Origin: Burkholderia pyrrocinia | GTDB lineage: Bacteria > Pseudomonadota > Gammaproteobacteria > Burkholderiales > Burkholderiaceae | Direction of reading: 5' to 3' | Assembly: GCF_022809715.1 (NCBI RefSeq) | Contig: NZ_CP094460.1 | Coordinates: 434,001 to 498,000, forward strand | DNA: 64,000 nucleotides | In this document: in pieces, positions 10,037 through 19,145 of the stretch | How positions within the stretch are numbered: the first letter of the stretch is position 1 | Layout of the letters: each line of letters begins with the position of its first letter | The notes under the pieces: model-generated | Databases searched by the model: none | The model's input: only the letters and a program-made list of their open reading frames with translations | Told to the model about the DNA's origin: nothing | Position numbers and translations under genes: made by a program

Positions 10037-10668
10037 CATCGGTTGCGCATATGCGAGTGACCGGCACTGTCCGGCCGCGTTGGGTCGGTGTTGCAGCGCG
10101 AGTGGCGCTGGCGCTCGCGTATCCGCTCGTCATCCTGTTCGCGTGGCAGATGCTGACGCCGCGCTATGTCGGCTGCCTGCTGTTCGTGCTGCTGTGGGTG
10201 CAGCGCACGGTCGGGAAAGGGGCGCTCGCGATGGCGCTCAAGCGGCTCTCCGCGCACGACTGGTGCGTGGCCGGCGCCTTGACCCTCCTGTCGCTCGCGA
10301 TCGCCGTGACGGACAGCGAGCGGCTGCTTCGTTTCTATCCGGCGTGCGTGAGCGCCGGCCTGCTGGTTGCATTCGGCGCGACGCTGCAGCGCGGCCCGAC
10401 GATGATCGAGAAATTCGCGCGGCTGCGGTATCCCGAGCCGAGCCGGACGATCGTTCGCTATACGCGGCATGTCACGCAGATCTGGTGTGCGTTCTTCATC
10501 GTGAATGGCGGGTTTTCCATCTATACGGCGCTGTACTGGAGTCGGTCCGCGTGGGCGCTCTATAACGGCGCGATCGTGTACGTGCTGATCGGTGCGTTGC
10601 TCGCCGGTGAATGGCTCTGGCGTCGCTTGTTCATAACGGCGCGCTCCGGCGGGGGTGACGTCGCATGA
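10033..10668 (+). CDS. apeG: Aryl polyene cluster membrane protein (ApeG-like, COG4648)
   Basis: A 211-residue integral membrane protein with about five hydrophobic segments: residues 20-40, 45-60, 75-95, 100-115 and 160-200. It resembles the COG4648-type membrane proteins found at this position in aryl polyene clusters, with the motif ARLRYPEPSRTIVRYTR in the central loop. Biochemical role is unknown; a place in the membrane-bound lipid assembly is inferred from context only. It overlaps both neighbours by 4 bp. Confidence 0.75.
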   Translation: MTSVAHMRVTGTVRPRWVGVAARVALALAYPLVILFAWQMLTPRYVGCLLFVLLWVQRTVGKGALAMALKRLSAHDWCVAGALTLLSLAIAVTDSERLLRFYPACVSAGLLVAFGATLQRGPTMIEKFARLRYPEPSRTIVRYTRHVTQIWCAFFIVNGGFSIYTALYWSRSAWALYNGAIVYVLIGALLAGEWLWRRLFITARSGGGDVA

Positions 10669-12356
10669 TGGCGCTGTGCGACCTTCTGCGCGCCGACGCG
10701 GACGTGGCTACGATCATTTGCCGCGACGGTGGCGCATATTTCACGCTGGCCGACTTGCGCGCCCGTACGGAAGCGATCGCGCGAACGATCGTAGCCGCCG
10801 GTGCGCGTCGCGTCGCGGTCTGTGTCGACGATCCATACGATTTCGCATGCGCGTTCTTCGCCGCGATGGCGACGGCTAACGAAACGGTGATTCCGGCCAG
10901 TGCGGCTCCCGGTTACTTGCACGAACTCGCGCACGCGTACGATCTGCTGCTCGACGCGGCGGCGCTGGCGGAATGCACGCGCGAGTACGTGGGGGGCATC
11001 GAGGCCGCTGGGCGCGCGATCGCACCGGACGCGGCGATCACGCTCTACACATCGGGCAGCAGCGGTGCCGCGAAACCGGTGCGCAAGTCGCTGGCGCAGT
11101 TCGATGCCGAGGTACGGACGCTGCAACGCGAATGGGGCGGGCAGGTCGGCGCGGCGGCCGCGCTGTCGAGCGTTCCGCATCATCACATCTACGGACTGCT
11201 TTTCAGAATCCTGTGGCCGTTGGCGGTCGGACGCGCGTTCGACCGCGCGTCGGTGCTCGAACCGCAGCAACTGCAGCAGCGGCTCGCGGCATACGGCGAC
11301 GCCATCGTCATATCGACCCCGTCGCAATTGATGCGCTGGCCGGCATTGCCGGGTTTTCCGATGCAGGATCCCGCGCCGCGCCTGTTCTTCTCGTCGGGCG
11401 GCCCGTTGCCGGCGGAAACGGCGTCGGTTTATTCGGCGGCCTTCGGCGCCGCGCCGTTCGAGATATTCGGCAGCACCGAGACGGGCGGCATCGCGTGGCG
11501 CCGTCAGGATCTGACGAGTGCGTGGCAGCCGATGGCGGGAATCGATGTGCGTCGCGACGACGACGGCGCGCTGATCGTGCGCTCCGCGCATCTCGGTCAC
11601 GAGGACTGGCATCGCACCGACGATGCCGCGCGCTTCGATCGGCAGGGACGTTTCGAATTGACGGGGCGTCGCGATCGCGTGGTGAAGCTCGATGGCAAGC
11701 GCGTGTCGCTGCCCGAACTCGAAACGCGGATTCTCCAGCATCCGTACATTGGACAGGCTGCGGCGACGGTTGTCGAAGGCACATCGCGCGCGCACATCGG
11801 CGTGGTCGCGGTACTGACCGACACCGGCCGCCAGATATTGAAGACCGACGGCCGCGTGGCACTCGCCGCGGCGTTGCGGCACGACCTCGGCGAGTATTTC
11901 GACGCAGCCGCGTTGCCGCGCTACTGGCGGTTCCGCCGCACGATGCCGTTCGATGCGCGCGGCAAGCTGCCGGCGTCGGCGCTCGCGGCCGCGTTCGCAC
12001 CGACGGCGGAGGGTTTTGAACTGCTGGCCGAGTGGCGCGACGCCGACAGCCTGCATTACGAGCTGCGCGTGCCGGCGGCGCTCGCGCATTTCGACGGTCA
12101 TTTCCCCGGCATGCCGATTCTCCCCGGCGTCGTGCAGATCGATTGGGCCGCCCGGCTTGCCGGCCGCGCGTTCGATACGGCGCTCGCGGTCCGCTCGATC
12201 GATCATCTGAAGTTCAAGGCGCCGGTTCCGCCGGGCGCCGTGCTCGCGCTGCGCCTCGCGCACGATCCGGCACGCGGTTGCGTGCGTTTTGCGTTCCGGC
12301 GCGGCCCGCGCGAATGCACGTCGGGTACGCTCGTTTATGGCGAGGCGGTGCAATGA
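10665..12356 (+). CDS. Fused acyl-ACP ligase and hotdog dehydratase (ApeH-ApeI fusion)
   Basis: A 563-residue two-domain protein. Residues 1-440 form an AMP-forming ligase with P-loop YTSGSSGAAKP (about 127-137), EIFGSTETGG (about 266-275), WHRTDDAAR and the GRRDRVVKLDGKRV hinge. In ape systems this enzyme loads the aromatic starter acid on the carrier protein. Residues about 450-563 form a FabA/FabZ-like hotdog domain with the catalytic-loop motif FDGHFPGMPILPGV and the core helix after it, matching ApeI. In the E. coli and Xenorhabdus clusters these are separate genes; here they are one polypeptide. ATGA overlap with the next gene. Confidence 0.9.
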   Translation: MMALCDLLRADADVATIICRDGGAYFTLADLRARTEAIARTIVAAGARRVAVCVDDPYDFACAFFAAMATANETVIPASAAPGYLHELAHAYDLLLDAAALAECTREYVGGIEAAGRAIAPDAAITLYTSGSSGAAKPVRKSLAQFDAEVRTLQREWGGQVGAAAALSSVPHHHIYGLLFRILWPLAVGRAFDRASVLEPQQLQQRLAAYGDAIVISTPSQLMRWPALPGFPMQDPAPRLFFSSGGPLPAETASVYSAAFGAAPFEIFGSTETGGIAWRRQDLTSAWQPMAGIDVRRDDDGALIVRSAHLGHEDWHRTDDAARFDRQGRFELTGRRDRVVKLDGKRVSLPELETRILQHPYIGQAAATVVEGTSRAHIGVVAVLTDTGRQILKTDGRVALAAALRHDLGEYFDAAALPRYWRFRRTMPFDARGKLPASALAAAFAPTAEGFELLAEWRDADSLHYELRVPAALAHFDGHFPGMPILPGVVQIDWAARLAGRAFDTALAVRSIDHLKFKAPVPPGAVLALRLAHDPARGCVRFAFRRGPRECTSGTLVYGEAVQ

Positions 12357-14056
12357 CCGGCGTCTGTATCGTCATCCCGATCTACAACCATCGCGACGCG
12401 ATCGGCGATACGCTCGCGCGGCTTGCCGTGCACGGACTGCCGATCATCGTGGTCGACGATGGCAGCGACGGGCCGACGCAGCGGACACTGGCCGGGCTCG
12501 CCGTGCGGTATGCGGATTGCATGACCTTGCTGCGGCTGCCGGTGAATGGCGGCAAGGGGGCGGCGGTGATGGCCGGATTGCGCGCGGCGCGCGACCGCGG
12601 TTACCGGCATGCGATCCAGATCGACGCCGACGGGCAGCATGACGCGGCCGATGTGCCGAAGTTCGTCGCGGCCGCGCAAGCGGAACCGGACGCGGTCGTG
12701 CTCGGCCGTCCATGTTTCGATGCAAGCGTGCCAAAAGCCCGCCTGTACGGTCGCTATCTGACGCACGTGTGGGTCTGGATCGAGACGCTGTCGCTGGATA
12801 TTCCCGATGCGATGTGCGGATTCCGTCTCTATCCGGTCGATGCGGTCTGCACACTGATCGACGCGGTGCCGATGCCGAAGCGGATGGCGTTCGACAGCGA
12901 GGTGCTGGTACGGCTTCACTGGCGCGGCCTGACGTTCAGGACGATTCCGACGCGTGTCGTTTATCCGGAAGACGGCGTGTCGCATTTCGATGTATTGCGC
13001 GACAACGTGCGCATCAGCGCGAGCCATACGCGACTGGCGCTGGGCATGCTGGCGCGCGCACCGTGGCTGATCGCGCGTCGGCTGTGCCGGCGGCGCGGCG
13101 CGCCGGGCGCGGGCGGGGCGCAGTCGTGGTGGCGCATGCCGGAACGCGGCAGCCGCGTCGGGATGGCGCTGCTGGCGTTGAGCTGCCGCTGGTTCGGCAC
13201 GCGCATCACGTCGATGTGGCTGTATCTGATCGTGGGCTACTTCGTGCTGACCAACCGCACCGCGCGCGTCGCTTCGAACGCCTATTTCACACGCCTGCGC
13301 GAGGCGGGCGGCGCGGCACCGCGTCCGGGCTGGCGCACCGCGTATCGGCACATGCTCGCGTTCGCGCAATCGGGCTTCGACAAGTTCGTCGCGTGGTCCG
13401 GCCGCCTCGATGAATTCGACGTGCGCTTCGACGACGCGTCGGCGTTCGATGCCCTGGCCGCCAGCGGGCGCGGCGCGCTCGTGATCGGCGCGCATCTCGG
13501 CAATCTGGAGATGACGCGGGCACTTGCATTGCGCGACGCGCATACGAAAGTGACAGCGGTGGTCTATACGGAACACGCGCAGCGCTTCAACGAGATATTG
13601 GCGAAGACGAGCCCGGATTTCGGCAAGCAACTCGTCCAGGTGACGGATTTCGGGCCGGACACGGCGCTGATGATGCAGTCGCGCATCGATGCGGGCGAAC
13701 TGCTCGTGATCGTCGGCGATCGCGTGCCGCCGCACGATGCGGGCAAGACGGTCGATGCGTGCTTTCTCGATGCCGCCGCGCCGTTTGCACAGGGCCCGTA
13801 CATCCTTGCGCACGCGCTCGAATGCCCGGTTTACCTGTTCTTCTGCCTCAAGGAAGGGCGCGGTCATCGGCTCTACTTCGAACCGTTCGCCGAACGCATC
13901 GAGCTGCCGCGCCGCGAACGCTCGGGACACGTGGCCGCATGGGCGCAGCGCTATGCCGAACGGCTCGAGCATTACTGCCGCAAGGCTCCCTACCAATGGT
14001 TCAATTTCTTCGATTTCTGGGCGCGGCCCGATGGAGGTCCGCATGGCCGAACATAA
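12353..14056 (+). CDS. apeJ: Fused family 2 glycosyltransferase and LpxL-type acyltransferase (ApeJ-like)
   Basis: A 567-residue fusion. Residues 1-230 are a GT2 domain (CIVIPIYNHRDAIG, VVDDGSDGP, and the nucleotide-sugar/metal motif IDADGQHDAAD). From about residue 265 onward there is an LpxL/HtrB-type acyltransferase domain with a membrane segment (MWLYLIVGYFVL) and the catalytic box GAHLGNLE (HX4E, His near residue 380). In aryl polyene clusters this protein is thought to assemble the glycolipid-like anchor. It starts at ATG 12353 within the previous stop (ATGA) and runs 14 bp into the ammonia lyase gene. Confidence 0.9.
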   Translation: MTGVCIVIPIYNHRDAIGDTLARLAVHGLPIIVVDDGSDGPTQRTLAGLAVRYADCMTLLRLPVNGGKGAAVMAGLRAARDRGYRHAIQIDADGQHDAADVPKFVAAAQAEPDAVVLGRPCFDASVPKARLYGRYLTHVWVWIETLSLDIPDAMCGFRLYPVDAVCTLIDAVPMPKRMAFDSEVLVRLHWRGLTFRTIPTRVVYPEDGVSHFDVLRDNVRISASHTRLALGMLARAPWLIARRLCRRRGAPGAGGAQSWWRMPERGSRVGMALLALSCRWFGTRITSMWLYLIVGYFVLTNRTARVASNAYFTRLREAGGAAPRPGWRTAYRHMLAFAQSGFDKFVAWSGRLDEFDVRFDDASAFDALAASGRGALVIGAHLGNLEMTRALALRDAHTKVTAVVYTEHAQRFNEILAKTSPDFGKQLVQVTDFGPDTALMMQSRIDAGELLVIVGDRVPPHDAGKTVDACFLDAAAPFAQGPYILAHALECPVYLFFCLKEGRGHRLYFEPFAERIELPRRERSGHVAAWAQRYAERLEHYCRKAPYQWFNFFDFWARPDGGPHGRT

Positions 14057-15650
14057 CGTGACCGACGAATTGCACACGCCTGCCGCGGCGCGGTCCGAAA
14101 CGGCCCATGCGCCGGTCGTGATCGGCGCGCGGCATCTGACCATCGAGGATGTCGTCGCAATCGCCCGCGCCGGCGCACCGGTGAAGCTGAATGCGGACAT
14201 CGGCTGGCGCGAGCGCATCGAGCGCGGCGCCGCGCGGCTGCGCGATTACCTCGCCGGTGGCGGGATCCTGTATGGCGTGACCACCGGATACGGCGACGCA
14301 TGTGTTGTCGACGTGCCGCCGTCGCTCGTCGAGGCGCTGCCGCTGCAGTTGACGCGTTATCACGGATGCGGGATGGGCGACTGGTTCGATGCGCAGCAGA
14401 CGCTGGCGATCGTCGCCGCGCGGCTCAATTCGCTCGCGTTCGGCTATTCAGGTGTGCGATTCATGCTGCTCGAACGGCTGGCCGACCTCGTGAATCATCG
14501 GATCCTGCCGCGGATTCCGTCCGAAGGTTCCGTCGGCGCGAGCGGCGACCTGACGCCGCTGTCCTATGTCGCGGCCGCGCTGGCCGGCGAGCGCACCGTC
14601 CTGTTCGACGGCGCAGAATGCGACGCGCGCGATGTGTGGAGCACGATCGGCCACGCGCCGCTGCAACTGGCGCCGAAGGAGGGCCTCGCGCTGATGAACG
14701 GCACGGCGGTGATGACGGGGCTCGCTTGCCTCGCGTTCGCGCGCGCCGACAACCTGACGCGCATCGCCGCGCGCCTGACCGCGCTGACGACCGTCGCGCT
14801 CGACGGCCGCGCCGCGCACTTCGACGCGCGGCTGTTCGACGCGAAGCCGCATGCAGGGCAGGCCGACGCGGCGGCATGGATACGCGCGGACCTGGCCGGT
14901 CGCGACGACACGCCGGGGCGCCGTCTGCAGGATCGCTATTCGGTGCGCTGCGCGCCGCATGTGATCGGCGTGACGCGCGATGCGCTGACATGGGTGCGTC
15001 GCGATGTCGAGAACGAGCTGAACAGCGCCAACGACAATCCGTTGATCGATCCTGACGACGGCAGCGTGCTGCACGGCGGGAATTTCTACGGCGGCCACAT
15101 CGCGTTCGCGATGGACGCGCTGAAAACAGCGGTGGCCAATCTCGCGGACCTGATGGATCGCCAGCTCGCGCTGCTCGTCGACGACAAGTTCAGCAACGGC
15201 TTGCCGCGCAACCTGACCGGCGCAACGGGCGATCGCGCGGCCATCAATCACGGCTACAAGGCGGTGCAGATTTCCGCATCCGCATGGACGGCGGAAGCGC
15301 TGAAGCACACGATGCCGGCAAGCGTGTTCTCGCGCTCCACGGAATCGCACAACCAGGACAAGGTGAGCATGGGCACGATCGCGGCGCGCGATTGCCTGCG
15401 CGTGCTCGCGCTGACGGAGCAGGTTGCCGCGGCGCATGTGCTCGCGACCGTGCAGGCCGTGCGGCTGCGCCAGCGGGATGCCGCCGGCACGCAGCTGTCG
15501 CCCGTGCTGCGCGCGTTCGTCGACGACGTGGGCAGCCGTTCGCCGCTGGTGGTGGAGGATCGGCCGCTGGAGGCCGAGCTGCGCGCGTTGACTGCCCGGC
15601 TCGCCGCCTGCGAGCCGATCGGTGCATCGTCTTGCAGGGAGGCCGCATGA
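14043..15650 (+). CDS. Aromatic amino acid (histidine-type) ammonia lyase
   Basis: A 535-residue member of the MIO-cofactor ammonia lyase family, removing ammonia from an aromatic amino acid to give the arylacrylate. The MIO-forming triad Ala166-Ser167-Gly168 sits in GSVGASGDLTPLSY. The catalytic Tyr77 lies in LYGVTTGYG, and NDNPLIDP and the FYGGH box are intact. At the two-residue selectivity switch this protein has Tyr106-His107 (TRYHGCGMG). By hand alignment, histidine lyases have Ser-His there and Rhodobacter tyrosine lyase has His-Leu, so the substrate is uncertain. Context favours supply of a (hydroxy)cinnamate-type starter for the aryl polyene. ATG 14043 follows a good GGAGGT. Confidence 0.88.
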   Translation: MAEHNVTDELHTPAAARSETAHAPVVIGARHLTIEDVVAIARAGAPVKLNADIGWRERIERGAARLRDYLAGGGILYGVTTGYGDACVVDVPPSLVEALPLQLTRYHGCGMGDWFDAQQTLAIVAARLNSLAFGYSGVRFMLLERLADLVNHRILPRIPSEGSVGASGDLTPLSYVAAALAGERTVLFDGAECDARDVWSTIGHAPLQLAPKEGLALMNGTAVMTGLACLAFARADNLTRIAARLTALTTVALDGRAAHFDARLFDAKPHAGQADAAAWIRADLAGRDDTPGRRLQDRYSVRCAPHVIGVTRDALTWVRRDVENELNSANDNPLIDPDDGSVLHGGNFYGGHIAFAMDALKTAVANLADLMDRQLALLVDDKFSNGLPRNLTGATGDRAAINHGYKAVQISASAWTAEALKHTMPASVFSRSTESHNQDKVSMGTIAARDCLRVLALTEQVAAAHVLATVQAVRLRQRDAAGTQLSPVLRAFVDDVGSRSPLVVEDRPLEAELRALTARLAACEPIGASSCREAA

Positions 15651-16069
15651 GTGCGCCTGGAGCGCCGCTGACGGCGACGGCCCGTGTCGAAGTCCCGTTT
15701 CACGACGTCGACGCGATGAACGTCTGCTGGCACGGCCACTATCTGAAGTATTTCGAAAGCGGACGCGCGGCGTTGCTGCGGATGATCGACTACGACTATC
15801 CGGCGATGCTGGCGTCGGGTTACATGTGGCCGGTTGTCGAAGCGCATCTGAAGTACGTGCGGCCGGCGGCCTACGGCCAGCAGCTCGACGTGCGCACGAC
15901 GCTGCTCGAATTCGAGAACCGGCTGAGGATCGGCTACGAAATCGTCGATGCCGGGTCGGGCGAGCGCCTGACGAAAGGGTACACGGTCCAGCTGGCCATC
16001 GACGCCGCGACGCGCGAGTTGCAGTTCGTTTCGCCGGCAGCGTTGATCGAACGGGTGCAAGTGCGATGA
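15647..16069 (+). CDS. apeK: 4HBT-type acyl thioesterase (ApeK-like)
   Basis: A 140-residue hotdog-fold thioesterase. The catalytic stretch FHDVDAMNVCWHGHY (residues 18-32) carries Asp22 in the position of the 4-hydroxybenzoyl-CoA thioesterase Asp, followed by YFESGRAALL. It probably releases the aryl polyene or aromatic starter from a carrier. It starts in an ATGA overlap with the ammonia lyase and ends in an ATGA overlap with the LolA-like gene. Confidence 0.88.
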   Translation: MSAPGAPLTATARVEVPFHDVDAMNVCWHGHYLKYFESGRAALLRMIDYDYPAMLASGYMWPVVEAHLKYVRPAAYGQQLDVRTTLLEFENRLRIGYEIVDAGSGERLTKGYTVQLAIDAATRELQFVSPAALIERVQVR

Positions 16070-16740
16070 CGACGAACAGAGGCTACCGGGGATTTCTCGC
16101 GGCGCTCGGCGCATGCGCGACGTTCGTTGCGGGTATTGCGCACGCGGCTCCGGCCGCGTCGACAGCGCCGGCTGCGGCGCGGCCCGAGAACACCGCGCTC
16201 GTGTCCGACATCGCGGCGAGGCTGGCGCGCGTCGGCGCAATCCGCGCCGATTTTCGGCAGACCCAGACGCTCGCGGCGATGAAGCAGCCGCTCGTCAGCA
16301 CGGGCTCGATGCTGTTCGATCGAGCGTCGGGTGTCGTGTGGCGGATCCGGACGCCGTACCAGGCGACCTACGTGATTACCGATGGCGGCGTGCGCGAAGT
16401 CGGGGCCGATGGCAGGCTTGTCGCACCGAACGGCAATGGCCGCGGCGTCGCGCAGGTGTCGCGGATGATGAGAGACATGCTCGGCGGCGATCTGTCGGCG
16501 CTGTACGCGCAATTCGACGTCGAAGCGAGCGGCACGCGCGAACGCTGGCAGATGCTCCTTCGACCCAACCAGCCGCAGCTCGCGCAGGCGGTCCGCACGA
16601 TCGAGATGGGCGGCGGCACGTATCTCGGCCGGCTCGACATGACGTTCGCGAACGGTAACGTAACCACGCTCGAATTCACGCGGGCGACGCCGGTGGACGG
16701 TCCCGCGCCGGCCGAGCGCGCGTGGCTGGAGACGCGCTGA
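16066..16740 (+). CDS. apeL: LolA-like periplasmic carrier (ApeL-like)
   Basis: A 224-residue exported protein. The signal peptide covers residues 1-28 (hydrophobic core FLAALGACATFVAGIAHA), and the mature part has the LolA/outer-membrane lipoprotein carrier pattern FRQTQTLAAMKQPLVSTG, GVVWRIRTPYQATYVI and the later LGRLDMTFANG. In aryl polyene clusters this protein is assumed to shuttle the lipidated polyene across the periplasm to the outer membrane, working with the MMPL exporter encoded next. Confidence 0.88.
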   Translation: MTTNRGYRGFLAALGACATFVAGIAHAAPAASTAPAAARPENTALVSDIAARLARVGAIRADFRQTQTLAAMKQPLVSTGSMLFDRASGVVWRIRTPYQATYVITDGGVREVGADGRLVAPNGNGRGVAQVSRMMRDMLGGDLSALYAQFDVEASGTRERWQMLLRPNQPQLAQAVRTIEMGGGTYLGRLDMTFANGNVTTLEFTRATPVDGPAPAERAWLETR

Positions 16741-19145
16741 TGAGCGAGACGCGCGACGCGATCGACGTCCCGGCCAGGCTTGCCCGGCGCCGGCTGCGCT
16801 GCGCCGCGTGGGCGCTGGTCGCACTCGTCGTCGCGCTTTACTGCATCTGGCGTTTCATGGGGCCGTCGCCGCTGCAGACGAACCTGCTGGCGCTGCTCCC
16901 CGCGACCGAGGCGAATCCGGTGGCCGAGAAGGCGGTCGAGACGATCGGCAACATGCTCGGCGGCCGCACCGTCTATCTGGTGACCGACCGCGACGCCGCG
17001 CGCGCGAAAGCCGCCGCAAAGCAGTTCGGTGCCCGGCTCGCGCACAGCGGCGCGTTTCGCTCGGTGACGGTCGAGGTGCCCCCGTTCGACGTGTCGCGGA
17101 TCGCGGCGACCTATCTGCCGGCCCGCTTCGGATTGCTGACCGAGGCCGACCGCGCGTCGCTCGAACGAGGCGACGCAGCGCTTGCCGACCGACTGGCCCG
17201 GCGACTCTACGGGCCGCCGGCCGACGGCCTGCCGACCGCCGTCGCGGACGATCCGTTCGGCTGGCTCCAGCACTGGCTCGCGGGCCTGCCGCTGGCAACG
17301 TCGAATCTCGCGCTCGAGGACGGCATGCTCGTGTCGCACCGCGACGGTGTCACGGGGGTGCTCGTGATGACGTCGCTGGCTGGTTCGGCATACGAATCGA
17401 AAGTCCAGCAGGCGGTGCGCAACGCGACCGCCGATGCGGAGCGCTCGGTCGGCACGGATTATCCGGGCGCGCGAATCGATCGTGCCGGCGCGGTGTTTTA
17501 CGCGGAAGCCGCGCGCGCGAGCGCGGAGCGCGACGTGCACGTGATCGGCGCAGTGTCGCTCGTCGGAATCGCGTTGCTGCTGACGAGCGTGTTCCGCACG
17601 CCGCGCCTGCTGGTGCTGGCGTTTGCATCCACGGCGTTCGGCATCGCCTGCGCACTCGCGGCGACGCTGCTCGTGTTCGGCAAGCTGCATCTGCTGACAC
17701 TCGTGTTCGGCGTGAGCCTGATCGGCGAAGCGGTCGATTATTCGATCCAGTATTTCGTCGTTCATCTATCCGCCGGAAAGCAATGGGACGCGCGACGGGG
17801 CGCGGCTGCCGTGCGACCTGCGCTCGCGGTCGCGCTCGCGACGAGCCTGCTCGGCTACGCGATCCTGATGTGGGTGCCGTTTCCGGCACTGAAGCAGATC
17901 GCCTGCTTCGCGATGGTCGGCATTGCGGCCGCGTTCGCGGCCGTGACGGGGTTTCTGCCGCTGATGCTCACACAGGCGCCGAAGCGAACGCCCGCGCGCG
18001 TGTTCGCGTGTGCCGCGCGCGTGCTGGCAGGTTGGCGGTCCGTGCTGGGCGGGCGGCGTGCGATGGCGGCCGCGGTGCTGCTCGCGCTCGTCGCGGTGCC
18101 GGGTTGGATCGCGCTGCGTAGCGACGACGACATCCAGTTGCTGATCCAGCGCGATCCGGACCTGGTGCGCCAGGAGGGCGAAATTCGCGCGGCGGTCGGC
18201 CTCGAGAACACGGCCAGATTCTTCGTGGTCCAGGGTGCGACACCGGACGACGTGCTCGAACGATCGGCCTCGCTCGTTGCGTCGCTGGCGCCGCTGCATG
18301 TCGGCCGGGTCCAGTCGATCGCGGCATTCGTGCCGTCGGCGCGGCAGCAGGCGCGCAATCGCGCGGTGTTGGCCGAACGCGTGTTCGCGGATCCGGCGGC
18401 GTTGCGCGCGACGCTCGAACAAGCAGGATTCCGCGACGATGTCGCGCGCGCGTGGATCGACGCGTTCGCTCGCGACGGGCGGGCATCGCTGTCCGTCGAC
18501 ACGTGGCTGGCCGCGCAATGGTCGGCGCCGTTCCGCCATCTGTGGCTCGGCAAGGTGGGCGAGCGCAATCCCGTGTACGCGGCGATTGCGATTCCCGAAC
18601 GGGCCGACGCGACGGATGTCGCTTCGTTCGAAGCGATCGCACGCGGCCTGCCGGGCGTGACTTGGGTCGACAAGGCCGCGAGCGTGTCGAGGCTGTTCGG
18701 TGCGTACCGCATCGACAGCGGCTTGTGGCTCGCCGGCGCGCTCGTCGTGGTCGCCGGTCTGCTGGCGTGGCGTTATGGCGTGCGCGGCGGTCTTGCGACG
18801 ACGCTGCCGGTCGTGCTGGCGATCGGCCTGACGCTGGCCGTGTTCGGCTATGCGAACGTGCCGCTGACTCTATTCAACTGGCTCGCGCTGATGCTGGTGC
18901 TCGGCGTCGGCGCGAATTACGCGGTGTTCCTGCGCGAAGGGGGTATGCGGGACGCGGCCGATCTCGGCGCCGTCTGGACCGGTGTGCTGCTGTCCGCCGC
19001 GACGACGCTGCTGTCGTTCGGCATGCTGGGCGTGAGTGCGATGCCGGCATTGCGCAGCTTCGGTACGACGCTCGCGTTGGGCATCGTGTTTTCGGTACTG
19101 TTCGCGCCGCTCGCGACGCCGTCCCATACGGAGAATCGCGCATGA
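16740..19145 (+). CDS. apeM: MMPL/RND-family exporter (ApeM-like)
   Basis: An 801-residue membrane transporter with two repeats of one N-terminal helix, a large periplasmic domain and five clustered helices: residues about 20-40, 265-420, then 430-450 and 640-790. Motifs typical of MMPL-type lipid exporters are seen, including the helix pairs after VIGAVSLVGIALL and GEAVDYSIQYF, and the equivalent VGANYAVFLREG in the second half. It likely flips or exports the lipid-linked polyene from the inner membrane. The start ATG 16740 overlaps the previous stop by one base. Confidence 0.9.
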   Translation: MSETRDAIDVPARLARRRLRCAAWALVALVVALYCIWRFMGPSPLQTNLLALLPATEANPVAEKAVETIGNMLGGRTVYLVTDRDAARAKAAAKQFGARLAHSGAFRSVTVEVPPFDVSRIAATYLPARFGLLTEADRASLERGDAALADRLARRLYGPPADGLPTAVADDPFGWLQHWLAGLPLATSNLALEDGMLVSHRDGVTGVLVMTSLAGSAYESKVQQAVRNATADAERSVGTDYPGARIDRAGAVFYAEAARASAERDVHVIGAVSLVGIALLLTSVFRTPRLLVLAFASTAFGIACALAATLLVFGKLHLLTLVFGVSLIGEAVDYSIQYFVVHLSAGKQWDARRGAAAVRPALAVALATSLLGYAILMWVPFPALKQIACFAMVGIAAAFAAVTGFLPLMLTQAPKRTPARVFACAARVLAGWRSVLGGRRAMAAAVLLALVAVPGWIALRSDDDIQLLIQRDPDLVRQEGEIRAAVGLENTARFFVVQGATPDDVLERSASLVASLAPLHVGRVQSIAAFVPSARQQARNRAVLAERVFADPAALRATLEQAGFRDDVARAWIDAFARDGRASLSVDTWLAAQWSAPFRHLWLGKVGERNPVYAAIAIPERADATDVASFEAIARGLPGVTWVDKAASVSRLFGAYRIDSGLWLAGALVVVAGLLAWRYGVRGGLATTLPVVLAIGLTLAVFGYANVPLTLFNWLALMLVLGVGANYAVFLREGGMRDAADLGAVWTGVLLSAATTLLSFGMLGVSAMPALRSFGTTLALGIVFSVLFAPLATPSHTENRA

